A stretch of 64,000 nt of DNA from Cerrena zonata (taxonomy: Eukaryota > Basidiomycota > Agaricomycetes > Polyporales > Cerrenaceae). The DNA lies in NCBI GenBank assembly GCA_038087015.1, contig JASBNA010000087.1, positions 62,001-126,000 on the forward strand, read 5' to 3'. A program made the translations under genes and the position numbers. Below the pieces are notes generated by a model. That model was not told the origin of the DNA, searched no databases, and saw only the letters and a list, made by a program, of their open reading frames with translations. Numbering within the stretch: position 1 is the stretch's first letter; each line of letters starts with the position of its first letter. Of this stretch, positions 37,509 to 49,655 are shown piece after piece.

Positions 37509-39411
37509 CTAATGTCTGGGACGTTTACCACGATGCGTCTCTTCTGGATAGGTACATTCCAAATGGCGAGTGGCGCATTGTCTGTTGAGAAGTGCACAAT
37601 CAGAAACGACGTCTTCATCAAAGGGCACGAGAAGCCTCCAGCCGGAAGGAGCAATTTATGTGCAAGATTAAGTGCAGATTGACTGCAGATGAAGACGGAT
37701 ATAGCGACCATGAACGATCTTCCCTCTTCACTTGCAGTCAGCATGTTCGAAGTAAGACCCCATCGGTGGTATTTGCAATCAACCCGAAGAGTGCCTTGCT
37801 TTACTGAGCAAAAGTTTTCGAGTCTCGTGCCTGGTATTCCTCCATCGGAGGAGTATAAAAGACGATCAATAACATGAACGAGACATCACTAAGGTCTCCA
37901 AGACTCCTCTCTCACGTAACACCTCGCATATCGACTGGTAGACCTACCTGCATGTTTTATCGTCACCAGGTCCGATAGGACCACCGCAAGCAATCTTGCG
38001 TCGTCGGCAGAAGTAGCACGCTATTCTCACTGGTGTGCCCCTTTTCGGCTTCACGCTAGCTTCCGGCAGCTCACCAGAAACCACTGCCGCCCTGCGACCA
38101 GTGCGTGGGGAATAGAGTATGGTCGTCCTCATATTACTTCCTTGATTTTGAGCGACTGGGGTTCCCGAAGAAGTACTCGACGGACTCTGAGCTTTCGTAT
38201 CCGATGTCGACGATTGAGGTGTAACGGTTCCCGACTCGGGCAGTACGGCTACAGTCAAAGGTTAGTGAATATGCTGTCGCTCAGCACTCGCAGCTTGAGA
38301 ATCTGACCTTGGCGCGCGTTTTCGTCATTTGTATCTTCAGGATACGGCAAGTGAGCCATAGGCGACGGTGAGCGATACCGCTCAACCGTTTTCCCCTTAC
38401 CATGTATGTCTTCTTGAACGCCTCCTTTTTGACACTTAGTTGATGCCTCGTTACCAGATGGTGGGCTAGTAGGGACCTCAGCCGTCGCGCCGTAGAGCGC
38501 CGAGCTAGTGGGCAAGGCTACAGGTAAGTCTACTCGATCCATTCCTTGATTATACACGGGGGATTGGGCCTGTTCCTGCGACTGCTCTATCAAGCTGCCA
38601 TCTGCATGGCAGAGGAGGGGTGGGCACTGACCTGTGGTGTATGCAATTTGCCCTCTTGGCTTATTCCACCGCCCGGGTCATGCCTGCTTCTTCTTTGTTG
38701 TGCACAGGCATGTTGGTAGAGTGTGTCGGAGGACAGTTCATTGTCCCCCTCCACACTCCCCGTCGATGCACTGGTCGATGAAGCAGGTGGGCTCAATACC
38801 CTATTGTTGGCGTGCGTACGTACTTGACTGAAATACGATTGGTAGTGGGTCAAAAGCGGCGCTAGTGCGCTAGAAGACAGTGGATTGAACGTTGTCGGAC
38901 TGATGGGGGAAGCCGGTATAGAGTCGGAAAAATAAGAAGGAAAGCTGTATTCGGCGGCGCTTTGATCCTCGCTAGTGACAGTGCTCGAGGACGCGGGAAC
39001 ATAGCCATATCCATAAATATCGTCGTTTCTGACAGGTTCGAGACTCGTAGTCTCTTCAGGGTAAGGGCGGGGAGGTGAGTAGTGAACACCATATGTGCCA
39101 TCTGAGTTCACGAACCCTGCAGCCCCATATCCCTATAAGAAGCTTCTGTTAACTTGGTTACGTATGGGAATCATGCGCCTTACTTGATGATAGAGTGGCG
39201 CAAACTGCTCAGAAGGCATATCGCCACCAAGGCGGTCGGGATCCGCGTGGTGGTGGCTATCGTAGGTAACGGATTCATCGTGAGATGCGAACGATTCCTC
39301 TTGTGCACTGGTATGGTGGCGCCAGTTATGTTGATATGTCTGCCAGTTTTGAGAATCGGCACTGGCAGCGTGGTGAGCGCTACCATCGAAAGAGCCCCTG
39401 TACCCAGACAT
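37509..39411 (-). CDS. Zn2Cys6 transcription factor with C-terminal cluster (copy 2)
   Basis: Exons 39411-39184, 39132-38632, 38581-38308, 38248-37948 and 37581-37509 sum to 1,377 nt, 458 aa. The start is MSGYRGSF (an ATG at 39432 is in frame). The body is low-complexity. The cluster is C412, C415, C422, C434, C437, C444, with the same x2-x6-x11-x2-x6 spacing as copy 1. The second half lies on a 73-nt last exon beyond a 366-nt intron: CQ- is rebuilt as KTCRQCATRHLECTYP. The protein stops 14 residues after TYP. Exon 3 holds RYRSPSPMAHLPYPED, matching copy 1. Intron phases are 0,0,1,2 as in copy 1. If the long intron is missed, the cluster looks truncated. Confidence 0.87.
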
Positions 39412-41001
39412 GTTGATTGTAGAACCAATCACTGGGTCGAGAACGTTTAGCGGAGGTTAAATGGGTGGAAAATGTTATGGGGAAAGATACCTGAGTCTTT
39501 TACGACAAATCCGAGGTTTATATGAAAAGACGACGAACGCGTGGATGAGGGAAGCGTCAAGATCAGGTACGCACCCGGGATGGTCTAAACATATTCGGCA
39601 GGAGCACCCACATCGTAGTGATAGACTTTGGACCGGGCCACTGCTCGCTCTGTGACAGTTCGAGAAGAAGTGTGGCACCTTCGTTTTGACTTGTGTATTG
39701 GTTCCGGGGGCATTTTACCTAAAATGCAAGGCTCACAGCGCTACTCTACATTGTCAGACTTATTGATCAGTATTGCAAATATCTAATGGCTACGCTAGAT
39801 TCGATTGTGGAAGTGGTCATACACAAATTCCTCGTGAGCACAGAATCGAGATCCGATAGACCTCGGGTACAGTCAGCTGCATGTGAAAAGATATTCTCGA
39901 TATCGCTTGCTTCAGCTCCACACAAACAATTGAGTAATTGAAGATTGAAGTAGAGACAGCAGCAAGACAGTGATGCAGCCGATAGAAATGAGATATCGAG
40001 CTGCATCGAGTCTTGCTTTGACGAGTCATAGTGTAGGTAATATGTGAGGAATACAAGGATGATCTCGTTATAAGGCCTATACTCCAAGATAAGTCGAACG
40101 GTTATTTACGATAGCTTGACAGAAATCACCGAACGTCAAGTCAGGGAGTAGGAGGGATGCACGTATAGCAAACGTAAGATCGCTAAAAATGGCCATTCAG
40201 TAATTGAGATGAATGCAAATAACTCGTAGAAGGCCACAATATTGCGGGACTGTGGGGTAGAAAAATAAGCTGCCTCAAGTAATCCTGGCTCTCGGATCCC
40301 AAGAAGATCTAGATCCAGCCAGTTTCCTTACATAGTTTGCCAGGTTTGCCGTAAGATGTCATCATAGGGGCTGTTTGCGTTTGATCAAGTTTAATCGAGC
40401 CATTCGCTGAATGTAATGCACCGTGATAGTATCAACGCTGGAAACGATGTCGTCTCCTATATAGAGGAGACAGAATCTGTAATCTATAGGATTTATAGTT
40501 CAAGTACCTTGGAAACGGTAGGAGATACCTCCCTATGCGAATCCCGGCACGCCGTGACATCGTGTTTGCATGAGTTATTATTGTCGAAAGAAAGTGGACT
40601 GATACTGTAGTTCTGATAAGAGCCGATTTGCGCAACGAGTATTATGATCTGAATAAAGGAGAGTTTCAAAAATGGTGGGAGCAGAAGGTTATAATAACGG
40701 GAGACTACAACTCAACCTGTTGGGCTGGACCTTGCAGCTTTGAATCAACGATAGGAGGACAACGTTGTGGTGTCAAGTTTACGTCGCAGGTGCGATCGCC
40801 GGGAAACCTGTTTTCGAGGGAGTCCACGTGATCGTGTCGCGTCGCGTAGCTCGATGTGTTCGATCATCTCGGGTTGTTCCTTATCATCTTCATTACCCGC
40901 GAAACCTCTTCCTTCCGTTTTATAACGCCTCTCCATTTGTTCTGTTCAATTTCATATCTTTCTCCCTGCTTGACTCTAATCCGATCATAACGGCACCAGT
41001 C
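39412..41001. other. Intergenic, no supported gene
   Basis: Upstream of both divergent neighbours. A short hairpin (GTCTCCT / AGGAGAC arms with a 6-nt loop, 40452-40471) was seen. No coding support. Confidence 0.45.
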
Positions 41002-42504
41002 ATGTTGAGTTCACGGCCCTTAATCATTCCAACCAACTTCGATGAAGGAGCAGTTCACGTTGGAAGTACGAAAACACCTGCGAGATCACTCCATAAGACC
41101 CCTGGGAGGACTATTGCAAAGAACAGGATTGCGCTGCAGGAAAATGCTGCTTACTATGGCGGTACCATGACCGTAAATAGAAAGGGCAAAGCGGTGATGC
41201 AGACACCATTACGAGGCATCTCTCGTCAGTAAGATATCTAATCGCTCTCTGAATATGCCTCACTCTTTAATACAGCACGCAAGGGTATTCAGACAGCAAT
41301 CAAACCAACCATCCTTGTCTCTCGTCCACTGGGAGATAAAACCCCTTTCCCAAACCGGCAACAAAATGTTGCCCCGCTTCACACACCTGCTCCGAAGGCT
41401 GCTAAGGTCGCAAAGCTATCTTTGCTCGACCAGGATCTGCAAGAGCTAGCGAAGACACCCGGCCATCTACTTCTACCTTCCTCGACGAGGAAGAGTCTTA
41501 GAGCCCCGAGACAAAGCGGAGGTCAAGTCAAATGTTCCGACTTCAAGACCCCGATGACCAATGGTAATCATTGGGACGTCAGCGACGGTGATATTCAAGT
41601 AGCTGTAAATCATGCTGAGCTTGAAGCAGAGAACGAGTATGATTATGACGAGATAGAATACATGCCTCCTAAACAACCAGGTAGGCCGATCTCAACCCCG
41701 CAACGTCAAATTGATATAAAGTTCTTCTAGAATTGCCATATGAGCCACTATTCCCCATGCCTAATTACAAAATTCTTGGACAGAATCTTTTGTCTCTGGC
41801 GAGTTCAACTTACATCGACGACATGGCCGAATTACAATTTTCCCGGCCGGTCGAGGAAGATATAGACTGTGATCAGATCTTGGACTCTACCAATCCCTTG
41901 GAGTGGATTCAAGCACATCTTGTCGAGCCCGGTATGTTACAGGTTTTAATAATTACTTTAGCTCGCTAACTATCTCTTCACAGATGATGACATCCCCTTC
42001 CAGCTGTTAATCCCTGAACCTACTGCTCGCAACCTTACCGCGAAACCTCTTACACGATCCCAAAACGCCGCCGCTTCCAAGGCACCTACTACTCGCTCTA
42101 CTCAAATAGGCAGTACTCGTTCGGGTACCATTCGCCCCTCACCAGCCACAACGAGTCGACCACCTTCATCAACCAGTACGCGACCTAGTTCTGCAGGTTC
42201 ATCTCGTGTCCCTTCACGATCGGTAAACTCGAATTTGAAATCAGTTCAGGGACCGACCGTTGTGAAATCCTCGATTCCGTCACCGAACCCCTCTGTTCCG
42301 AAGGAGAAGCCACCCGCAGCCACCCGGACTACTCGTGCGCCGGTGACAACAAGACTTACTTCGGCAGGTGCCGCCACTCGCTCGCGCTCTGTAACATTAC
42401 CAAAGCACAGTGGAAAAGTAGATCTCATGTCAAAGGCAGAGAACAATCTTTTCTCGGTCAAAAACGAAGTGATAGTGGAGGACGATTTCTTGTTTGAACT
42501 CTGA
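41002..42504 (+). CDS. Securin (Cut2/Pds1-like)
   Basis: Exons 41002-41224, 41276-41680, 41731-41931 and 41984-42504 sum to 1,350 nt, 449 aa. The N-terminal part is basic with RxxL destruction-box candidates (KNRIALQEN) and KTPGRT. RPLGDKTPFPNR follows. The acidic middle contains EYDYDEIEYMPP, very like the EEDIEYMPP separase-binding stretch of fission yeast Cut2. The C-terminal half is a Ser/Thr/Pro/Arg-rich linker ending in an acidic tail. Securins inhibit separase until APC/C-driven degradation at anaphase. They are poorly conserved, so the call rests on the IEYMPP block, the N-terminal degrons and the overall charge layout. Introns are 50-52 nt. Confidence 0.75.
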
Positions 42505-43246
42505 GTATGCAACACATACTACATTGCTATCACATAGGTAATAGTAATGTTACCTGTGCCAGAAATTCCTGGGGTGTTATAGTTTTGTATGCCTTCTGAC
42601 CACACTATATGCAACGTCTTCTATATTCCATTTTCTCGAAATGACACAACACTAGCCAAAACAATCAAGACTTTAGTATCTCAACATATACATGATGTCT
42701 GTAAGTCTCAACGCCTAATTTTATCTGGCGTTCATAGCGGGACGTACATCGGGAACGCTGGTAAGTGGTGTCAAAATGTTTGATCTTGATTCTTTGCTCT
42801 TGAAGATAACGACAACCTTACAGTACCTCGAGAGGAATATTTTAATCAGCATGTCTCTGATAATAACAGCATACTGGGACTCGTAACTGGTGCTTCTCAG
42901 CCAGGTTTCCATAACATGACGAGTGGGCAGTTAAATTCGAAAGAATGTTGAAAGAGTTGAAACAGCATGCACCTTGTGAACTAAGGTCCAAGACAAGAAA
43001 GATATCATTTATTTAGTGATTGTCAATGATACATTGCTCCAGAATCATGATTTTCAATGTCTCGTACCTCACTTCCTTGTCCCATCTCTCTCAGATCCGG
43101 TAGCAAGTGCATATCGGTCCCCCGATACTTGAATTAATCGAAAGAAGCAGATCGTACGTCAAAGTGAGCGTTGATACATGAATACTGCGGGTGGCATGTT
43201 GGAGCGTTAACTCCATTGGAACATCACAACACGAACCCTGACAATG
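42505..43246. other. Convergent 3' intergenic region
   Basis: Between the 3' ends of securin and the permease; nothing supported. Confidence 0.5.
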
Positions 43247-45665
43247 TCACATCTGCACCGAAAAAAAAAAACATCATTCCTTTTGTTACAGGAACCGAAA
43301 ACGCGAGCAGAGCACGTACCAGCCAGTTCCAGGCCCTTTCAAGCCAGTTCCGAGGAGGGGCTTCGTCATGACTGCGGTGAAGAATTCATTGTACGCAAAA
43401 TTGGTGTCGCATGGCAGAACGTACCTTGCGGCTTCGATCTCATCTAACCCCGTTTTGAAGTCCATATTCATCGGCGGTATCAATGATGCGTGTTTCCAAA
43501 TTCGAGCTGCTATATAGAGGAAAGGGAAAAGGACAAATGGCATATAGTTGGTAACGAATTGGTCTGTTGCCCAGTTTCCCTTGATGAAGTTTGTCCATCC
43601 ACTGATCTGGGAATGGGGGACAATACGTCAAAGAAGAACTTGGAGATGGAGACAAAGCACCTACAAAGCATACGAAGAGTGATAATATTGCGCCGTACCA
43701 CGCTAAGTAGGGTTGGCCCGGACCATTGTAAGGCAATGACTTCCTGTCTATACCCTGCACCTGCAAACCTTGTCGGAATCGTAGGTATGTGATACAAATT
43801 CCGAACCAGCTCATTAACCCCGCGATCGAAGTCCTGTCAAACTCTTTAGCTGACGCGATGATGACACAATATATGTACATACATGTTACCAAACCTGTCA
43901 AAGTTTTCGCTCGAGTCAGCCAATTTGCGATTACAATGATGAAATGCCTCTACCAGCCAAAGACACGACCTGGACCCTCTTTCAATCCCATGTACGCCAG
44001 GAGTCCGAATAACGATTGGAAAATTATGGCAACCCATGGTAAACCATGACGTGTTACCTTGAGGAATATTTTTGGGGCGTTTCCACTGGCCGCCAATCCA
44101 TCTGCCTGATGCATAAACCAACTGTCAAATGTAAATAATGAGCAGACGTACATATCGCACGAGAGCTACAGTAAAGATCACTAGATGCTGCCGACCATGC
44201 CGAAGTCAGTAAGGCAGCATTAATAACCTGGAGACACATGTCAACTTGGCATGTCAGCAGTCCGATCTTCGTCGTTGACCTACCGAAGGGAGACCCTGAA
44301 TGCCAGCGTTTTTGATAGCGATGACAAACGGTGATTTGGCCGCATCGGATGTCTTCAAACTCAGTTGCGGTTCTGTGTAAGGAACCAGAAGTCCGATTAT
44401 TGCTACACCTCCGATGTAGAACAACAATAGCCTGATGTAAACGCCTTTGATGGCTCTTGGAATATTACGACGAGGATTCTTAACCTCGGCGCCTGCGATG
44501 GCTACGATTTCTGTCCCGATGAAAGAGAACGCTGCTTGGGTGAGCGATGCGGCGAACGCCAAGAAGCGTCCCTTGGCTCCCGCGATTCCGTGGTATTGAA
44601 CAAATGGTCCCGGATTTTTCCAATATCTGAAGCCGAGTCGGTCATGATTTGGACCGCCACCTAGATCGATGACGATACCGAGGATAATTAAGCCAACGAT
44701 GGTGACGACCTTAATCGAAGCAAAGACAAATTCGGCCTCGCCATATGCACCTATCAGGTGGTGAGGATGTCTGTGGTATACCTGCACGGCGATGAACCTC
44801 ACCTGCCCCAAGGATATTGATACAGATGACAACAAGAAAAAAGACCGTTATCCATACAGCGTCGTTGACGGTATCATTCCTAAAAATGGATCACTAGAGG
44901 TTTAGTTGTGTTGCGTATTGACTACTTACAAAACGCTGTGTGAACACATACCAATAATTAATGATGACTGCTGCAGCACTGAGTTCTGCTGGAAGAATCA
45001 CCGTCCAGTTATACCCTTTCCAGCAGAAGCCAATTGAATAGTTATTCATTCATACGAAGATATGATGTGCACTTACAGTAATTCCAGCCAAGTGCAAATG
45101 AGAAAGCCGGATCCACGAAACGCTCTGCCAACGTGAGATGGCCACCAGGGACAGGAAGATACGAAACCATTTCTCCAAGGGTAACCTTTTCTAAATTAAA
45201 CAAATCGTTCAAATTCAAAGTCATGTAGTAATGACCAACCATGACAGCATAGCATATGGAACCGATCTGCATCGAAAGTCAACAAATTATATAGTATCTT
45301 TGGTTTCACTCGTACCACAATATACGCTAGCAGGAGGCCGACTGGTCCACCAGTCTGAAGGCCGGTAGCAGTACCTAAAAAGAGTCCGGTACCAATGACA
45401 CCTGCAGGAAACTGTCCTGAGTGGTTCATTTGAATTGCGAAGCGTCGACTATGACGTACCTCCGATACTAGCGATGCGATGAACTGTGAGGGAGGGAGTT
45501 TAGAATGCTTTGGTAAAGCTCATACCTAATCATCGCAATATGCCTGTCCTTCATCTGCCTTTTGAGGGTCGGCTTGAAAGTGTCCATGGAGTCGTTGACC
45601 TCACTGTCCATGTAAACCACCTTGCCGTCCAGGGTTTTCTCCGAGGTTTCATTGCGTCTCGACAT
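43247..45665 (-). CDS. Amino acid permease (APC superfamily, YAT type)
   Basis: Fifteen exons sum to 1,623 nt, 540 aa: 45665-45526, 45467-45460 (8 nt), 45401-45316, 45266-45240, 45185-45077, 45015-44952, 44879-44803, 44750-44284, 44227-44152, 44101-43954, 43894-43883 (12 nt), 43833-43665, 43606-43425, 43371-43320, 43252-43247. Family landmarks are RHIAMISIGGVIGTGLFLGT, GGPVGLLLAY, GEMVSYLPVPGGH, FVDPAFSFALGWNYWYNW, EIVAIAGAEVKNPRRNIPRA, SSRAIYGLAASGNAPKIF and the C-terminal PPRNWLERAWNWLM. Twelve membrane helices are expected. It imports amino acids across the plasma membrane by proton symport. The first exons carry the cytosolic tail. The final coding exon is just ATG-TGA. Confidence 0.92.
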
Positions 45666-47755
45666 CCCGGGGGAGTGAGCGATAGTGGGGAAGAGGGGAG
45701 CTAAGAGCACTCCAAGAACCTTGATATACTCCAAACCTCATATGTAACTTTTAGAGTCCAATCCGGGGACACTAAAAAGTGACGCGCCTATCAGGAAGCC
45801 ACCCGACAGGGTACTACGACTGTCGAGAACTATGATCTCGGGTGGGTGAGCTGATATGTTGTTTGGGAACTTACATCAAAGTAATTTATGGCTACTTCTC
45901 CAGGTGTCAGGAACACAATTTAGGTGTCTTCCGCAAAGGGCGGCGCAGCTGTATATGCTTAGGATACGGGCAAAATGTCAAGGCAATACATGGCAAAAAA
46001 ACTCACATATAACGTAACAGCATACCGCCTTTTGTGCATGTAAATCTTATCCCGTACGTCGTGAATGATTGAGGTTGAATTTTGGATAATGAAACGGATG
46101 GTGTCATACATATTGTCAGTACATTGTCGGTAAGACTAAGAGATAACCGAAGTCCGGATGGTTCGGAAGATTTCCCACAGGCGCCGTTATTCACACGATG
46201 CAGGGTTTCGGGCTTGTTACTTCAAAACTCTGAAAATACATGTACAGTGTACATGCCTGAGAGAAAATTTATCCCACTGTGTCAGAAGTCGGGCATACCA
46301 TACTACACTGAAGTTCCACTGGCACAAGGAAATCTGTCTAGACTTTTGTGCAGATTCTTCAACGCCCTTGGTCATCGGTTATCACTTGGGTGACCTGCAA
46401 ACATAGCTTGTTATAAGAATCTAAAAATATGTTCCCCTTCCATCGATGTGGGGTTCATAGGATACAGGGTGTGATGCACCTCTATAACCCCATGAGTACT
46501 CTCGCTCTGCAAACATTAAGCCGTGGTCCATGCTACAGCCTTCGATGTGGGTTCCCAAAATAATGAATGAGGCCTAACGACTCAGGAAGCAGCTATCACC
46601 GCTCATAGCAGTGAACAAAACACCCAATTCGGCCGGAGACTGCGTTAAATGAGATGATGTGTGTGTAGTCCTTGAGGTTCCGGTGTCTTTTAAATGGCGA
46701 ATTCGATCTTCGGCGACCTTATTGGACCCTGAACCTTGAGGAGCAGTCGGCCTTTCACGTTCCAATGTTGTCCGTAGTGATCAACCCCAAGTTCGAAACG
46801 TCGCCTGATCACTGGCACCGCGATTCGCGAACGTCAGATCTCTCGCTAAGAGTTGTTATGGGGGTACTGAAGTGAATTTAGAGTAGACAAATGTGATTCA
46901 GCCGACATCTGGGTCCTCTTGAGTCTTTACCTTACGGATCCATAATTTCATCATCGTGAACTTGAGCTTGGACCAAGAAAATGCTATCGAACTTGGGCGT
47001 TAGAGACTTTGAGAATCTGGGTTGCTCAAATAAGGAAGGCGTTTAGGTTGGATTGATCTAGACGCTTACGCTCGCTAAATATAGCCTATGCTCCGATATA
47101 CAAAGCAAGCTAGTTTATTAATCGATACACGCTTGTACACGATGCTTTACAGACACCCACTAAATTTAAGCTTTGTGGAGTAATCTAAGCTCTATAGATG
47201 CTTTCAGAGTAGCCCACACTGTTAGTCGGTACGCTCAACGAGAAATAGATACTCGCCGATGATCATCCCAAGTGATAAGAATAGACTCAGAGCAAATGGT
47301 AGAATATGATATCGATATCTTGGGCTAGGATTTCAAATCGCGATGCAAGTTTTTGATTATACACTGCCAGCGGATGCAAACAACGTTTGAAATAGGGATC
47401 AGCAGGAAACGGAGGCAAAGGTCTATGCTACCATGAGTTCATGACAAGCGTGATGTGATACTGTTATCTTGAAACAACATTATGTTTCTATGCTGGAATG
47501 ATAGATAGGCGAACTGATGCGGTGTTAACACGAAGCCAACGCGATCACTGAGATACTAGAGTGGATATGATCACCATTCATCGTGATCTAAATAAAACTC
47601 TTGACGTAGATAGCAGAAACGGAATCATGATTATCGATGCATCGGATAGGGCGCATCAATAAATACAGTAAGTAGCACATAGCCAATCATTAGTCCCCGG
47701 GAGTTGTAAATGCTAGGTGCACGTCCGCCAGCCATACAAAATCGATGAAACACAT
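45666..47755. other. Intergenic, no supported gene
   Basis: Promoter side of the permease at left. Short frames only; no domain or splice chain recognised. Confidence 0.4.
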
Positions 47756-48052
47756 CTATTCGGTGACCGTTCCACATCGAACGCATCTCTTCTTAGCCAT
47801 GTTACTACCCATCGAAAGACTTAGACATATTCAATAGAGAGTGTTGAGGACGATACTTACAAGAGGCAGAGTAAACCACAAGGGAAACAGCAGATACCCC
47901 AGAAAATGCCCCAACCGGTGAATTCTCGAGAGTATGAGTGTTGGCCCCGGGCACAATCAGCGAAGACTAGAATGATTGTCAGCCGCTGTCAGGTATGAAA
48001 AGGACCTCATAAACGTACGCTGATTTTGAAGTTGGGCACCAGCATCGGCCAT
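47756..48052 (-). CDS. Small BRI3-like membrane protein
   Basis: Three short exons (48052-48019, 47966-47861, 47804-47756) sum to 189 nt, 62 aa. Introns are 52 nt (GTACGT...TTCTAG) and 56 nt (GTAAGT...GGTAG). The protein reads MADAGAQLQNQLFADC, then EFTGWGIFWGICCFPCGLLC as a hydrophobic segment, then KKRCVRCGTVTE. The pattern FT-GIF...FP.G..C...KRC..CG closely follows the C-terminal half of animal brain protein I3 (BRI3), a lysosomal/endomembrane protein of unclear function. Length is about half of animal BRI3, without the proline-rich N-terminus. Because every exon is under 110 nt it is easily missed. Confidence 0.8.
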
Positions 48053-49502
48053 GGTAGTTAGATAGGTGATTGTATTTTAGCGGTGTGAGGGTTATAGGGG
48101 TATCTAGGAGAGAACGGCGAGTAATTCTTTTACAGCTGCAGGCACGGGGGTGTAGGGGTGTCTAACGATGACCAGCGAGATGTTCACTCTTATAAGCCAG
48201 TACCGATGCTCACATAAATTAGAGTTCCGTCAAAAGCCGTTTGAAACGCGAACAATTAGGTACTGCTTAGGTAGGTAGGTATATTTCGGACTAAGTTCCT
48301 GAAAGGAAACGCCGGTTTCCTGTACTCATTGTGTCGGTCAACAAAGATAGATGGCATAAAACAGTTGGCGTCGCTTACATATCATGGGAGTTGTCAAAAT
48401 GATAACCTCCCTGGGTAGAGCTCTTTGATTGAGTGAGGCGAGGACTTCTTTGCTATAAACGCACTAAACCTGTGGTAACTGCCTATGCATCTTCCGTGAG
48501 GCTTTATATCAATCATAGATAGACATCATTCAACCCTGTTAGAATGAACTCAAATTCCGTAGGGAGCGGAGAACACAAAGACCCGTTAATCGCGTGAAGT
48601 TGTCAGTAACAAAGTTCCACATTTGGTCATCAAAACTTCAATCGGGGATAGTCAACATCAACTATACTCACAATGTGGATGAGAACAGTGCTTTCACAAT
48701 GTCGTACTGCAAATGAATCATGCGAGTATCTCGGAATGGTGATGTCGAAATCATAGTGACTCTTGGTCTAAAGATTCATCGGTAGAAATGACCTAAATCG
48801 TACACATGGAGATAAGTGTTTCGGTAGCTGTGAAGTTTGTGACATCAAATTTGCATCCTGTCATCGCATATGGGCGCACGACTGCCAGCGGCCATCGAAG
48901 ATCTTTGTATTGTCTACAATAGGCATACTTTGGACAGAGCTATGTTGACCTTCGCACATAATGAGTGATAGGCGGCCGTGATCGAAGAGTCTGGTAGTTT
49001 TGTTGCATCAAAGGTGCTGGTAGCAATCCGAACCATCACAAAGGTATGGCATGCTGGTCTGCGTACAGGTTACAGCGTTCCCGAATTTGTCAATGGGTTT
49101 AACTTCACAGTTGAAAGGCAAAGTGGGTCACGACCACCAGTATTGTGAACTCACTTTCATATCGGGAGGGGGACGGATATCACGGAGTATTCAACGTTCA
49201 TAGGTCGTAGACCGTCGTGAGCCGCGAAGAGAATATGAATATTGAATGATCCCGGAGTGGTGTGGATGCCAGATTACCCCCACAGCCGAGTGCTGTCGGA
49301 CTTTAATCGGAGTTGATATCGCCCTTGAGATTTAGCTTGCTTAACTCATTTATGATCTCCGATGCCTTCGGCAAGAGTTTGCCGATGGTAGCCACGCGAC
49401 GCCGGAAGGAAGACCTGACGTTCTTCACCGCCCTCATCGACATCCCCGACGTGGACTCCGTCGTTACCGCTGTCCGCTCCAACGAGCTCGTCTCTCGCTA
49501 CT
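48053..49502. other. Intergenic, no supported gene
   Basis: No domain or splice chain recognised. A 73-codon frame at 49313-49534 overlaps the proposed first adenylate cyclase exon in another frame. Confidence 0.4.
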
Positions 49503-49655
49503 ATGGCCAGGACGAGTTTTGCTCCCTCCTTTAATCTCGACGTTTCTTCACTTGATTTTCTCCCAGCCCAAGATTTACCTCCGCACTCGCATTCTACCAT
49601 TGACCACGAGAAGATTGCGCCATGGACGGTGCCAGAACAGCCCGAGGATGAAGCG
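49503..49655 (+). CDS. Candidate 5' exon of adenylate cyclase
   Basis: ATG in good context, 51 codons (MARTSFAPSFNLDV ... EKIAPWTVPEQPEDEA), ending in a GTGAGT donor at phase 0. The first clear adenylate cyclase exon begins at 50729, also at phase 0 after TTTGTTAG. Joining them needs a 1,073-nt intron, so additional exons or a different start are possible. Confidence 0.4.
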
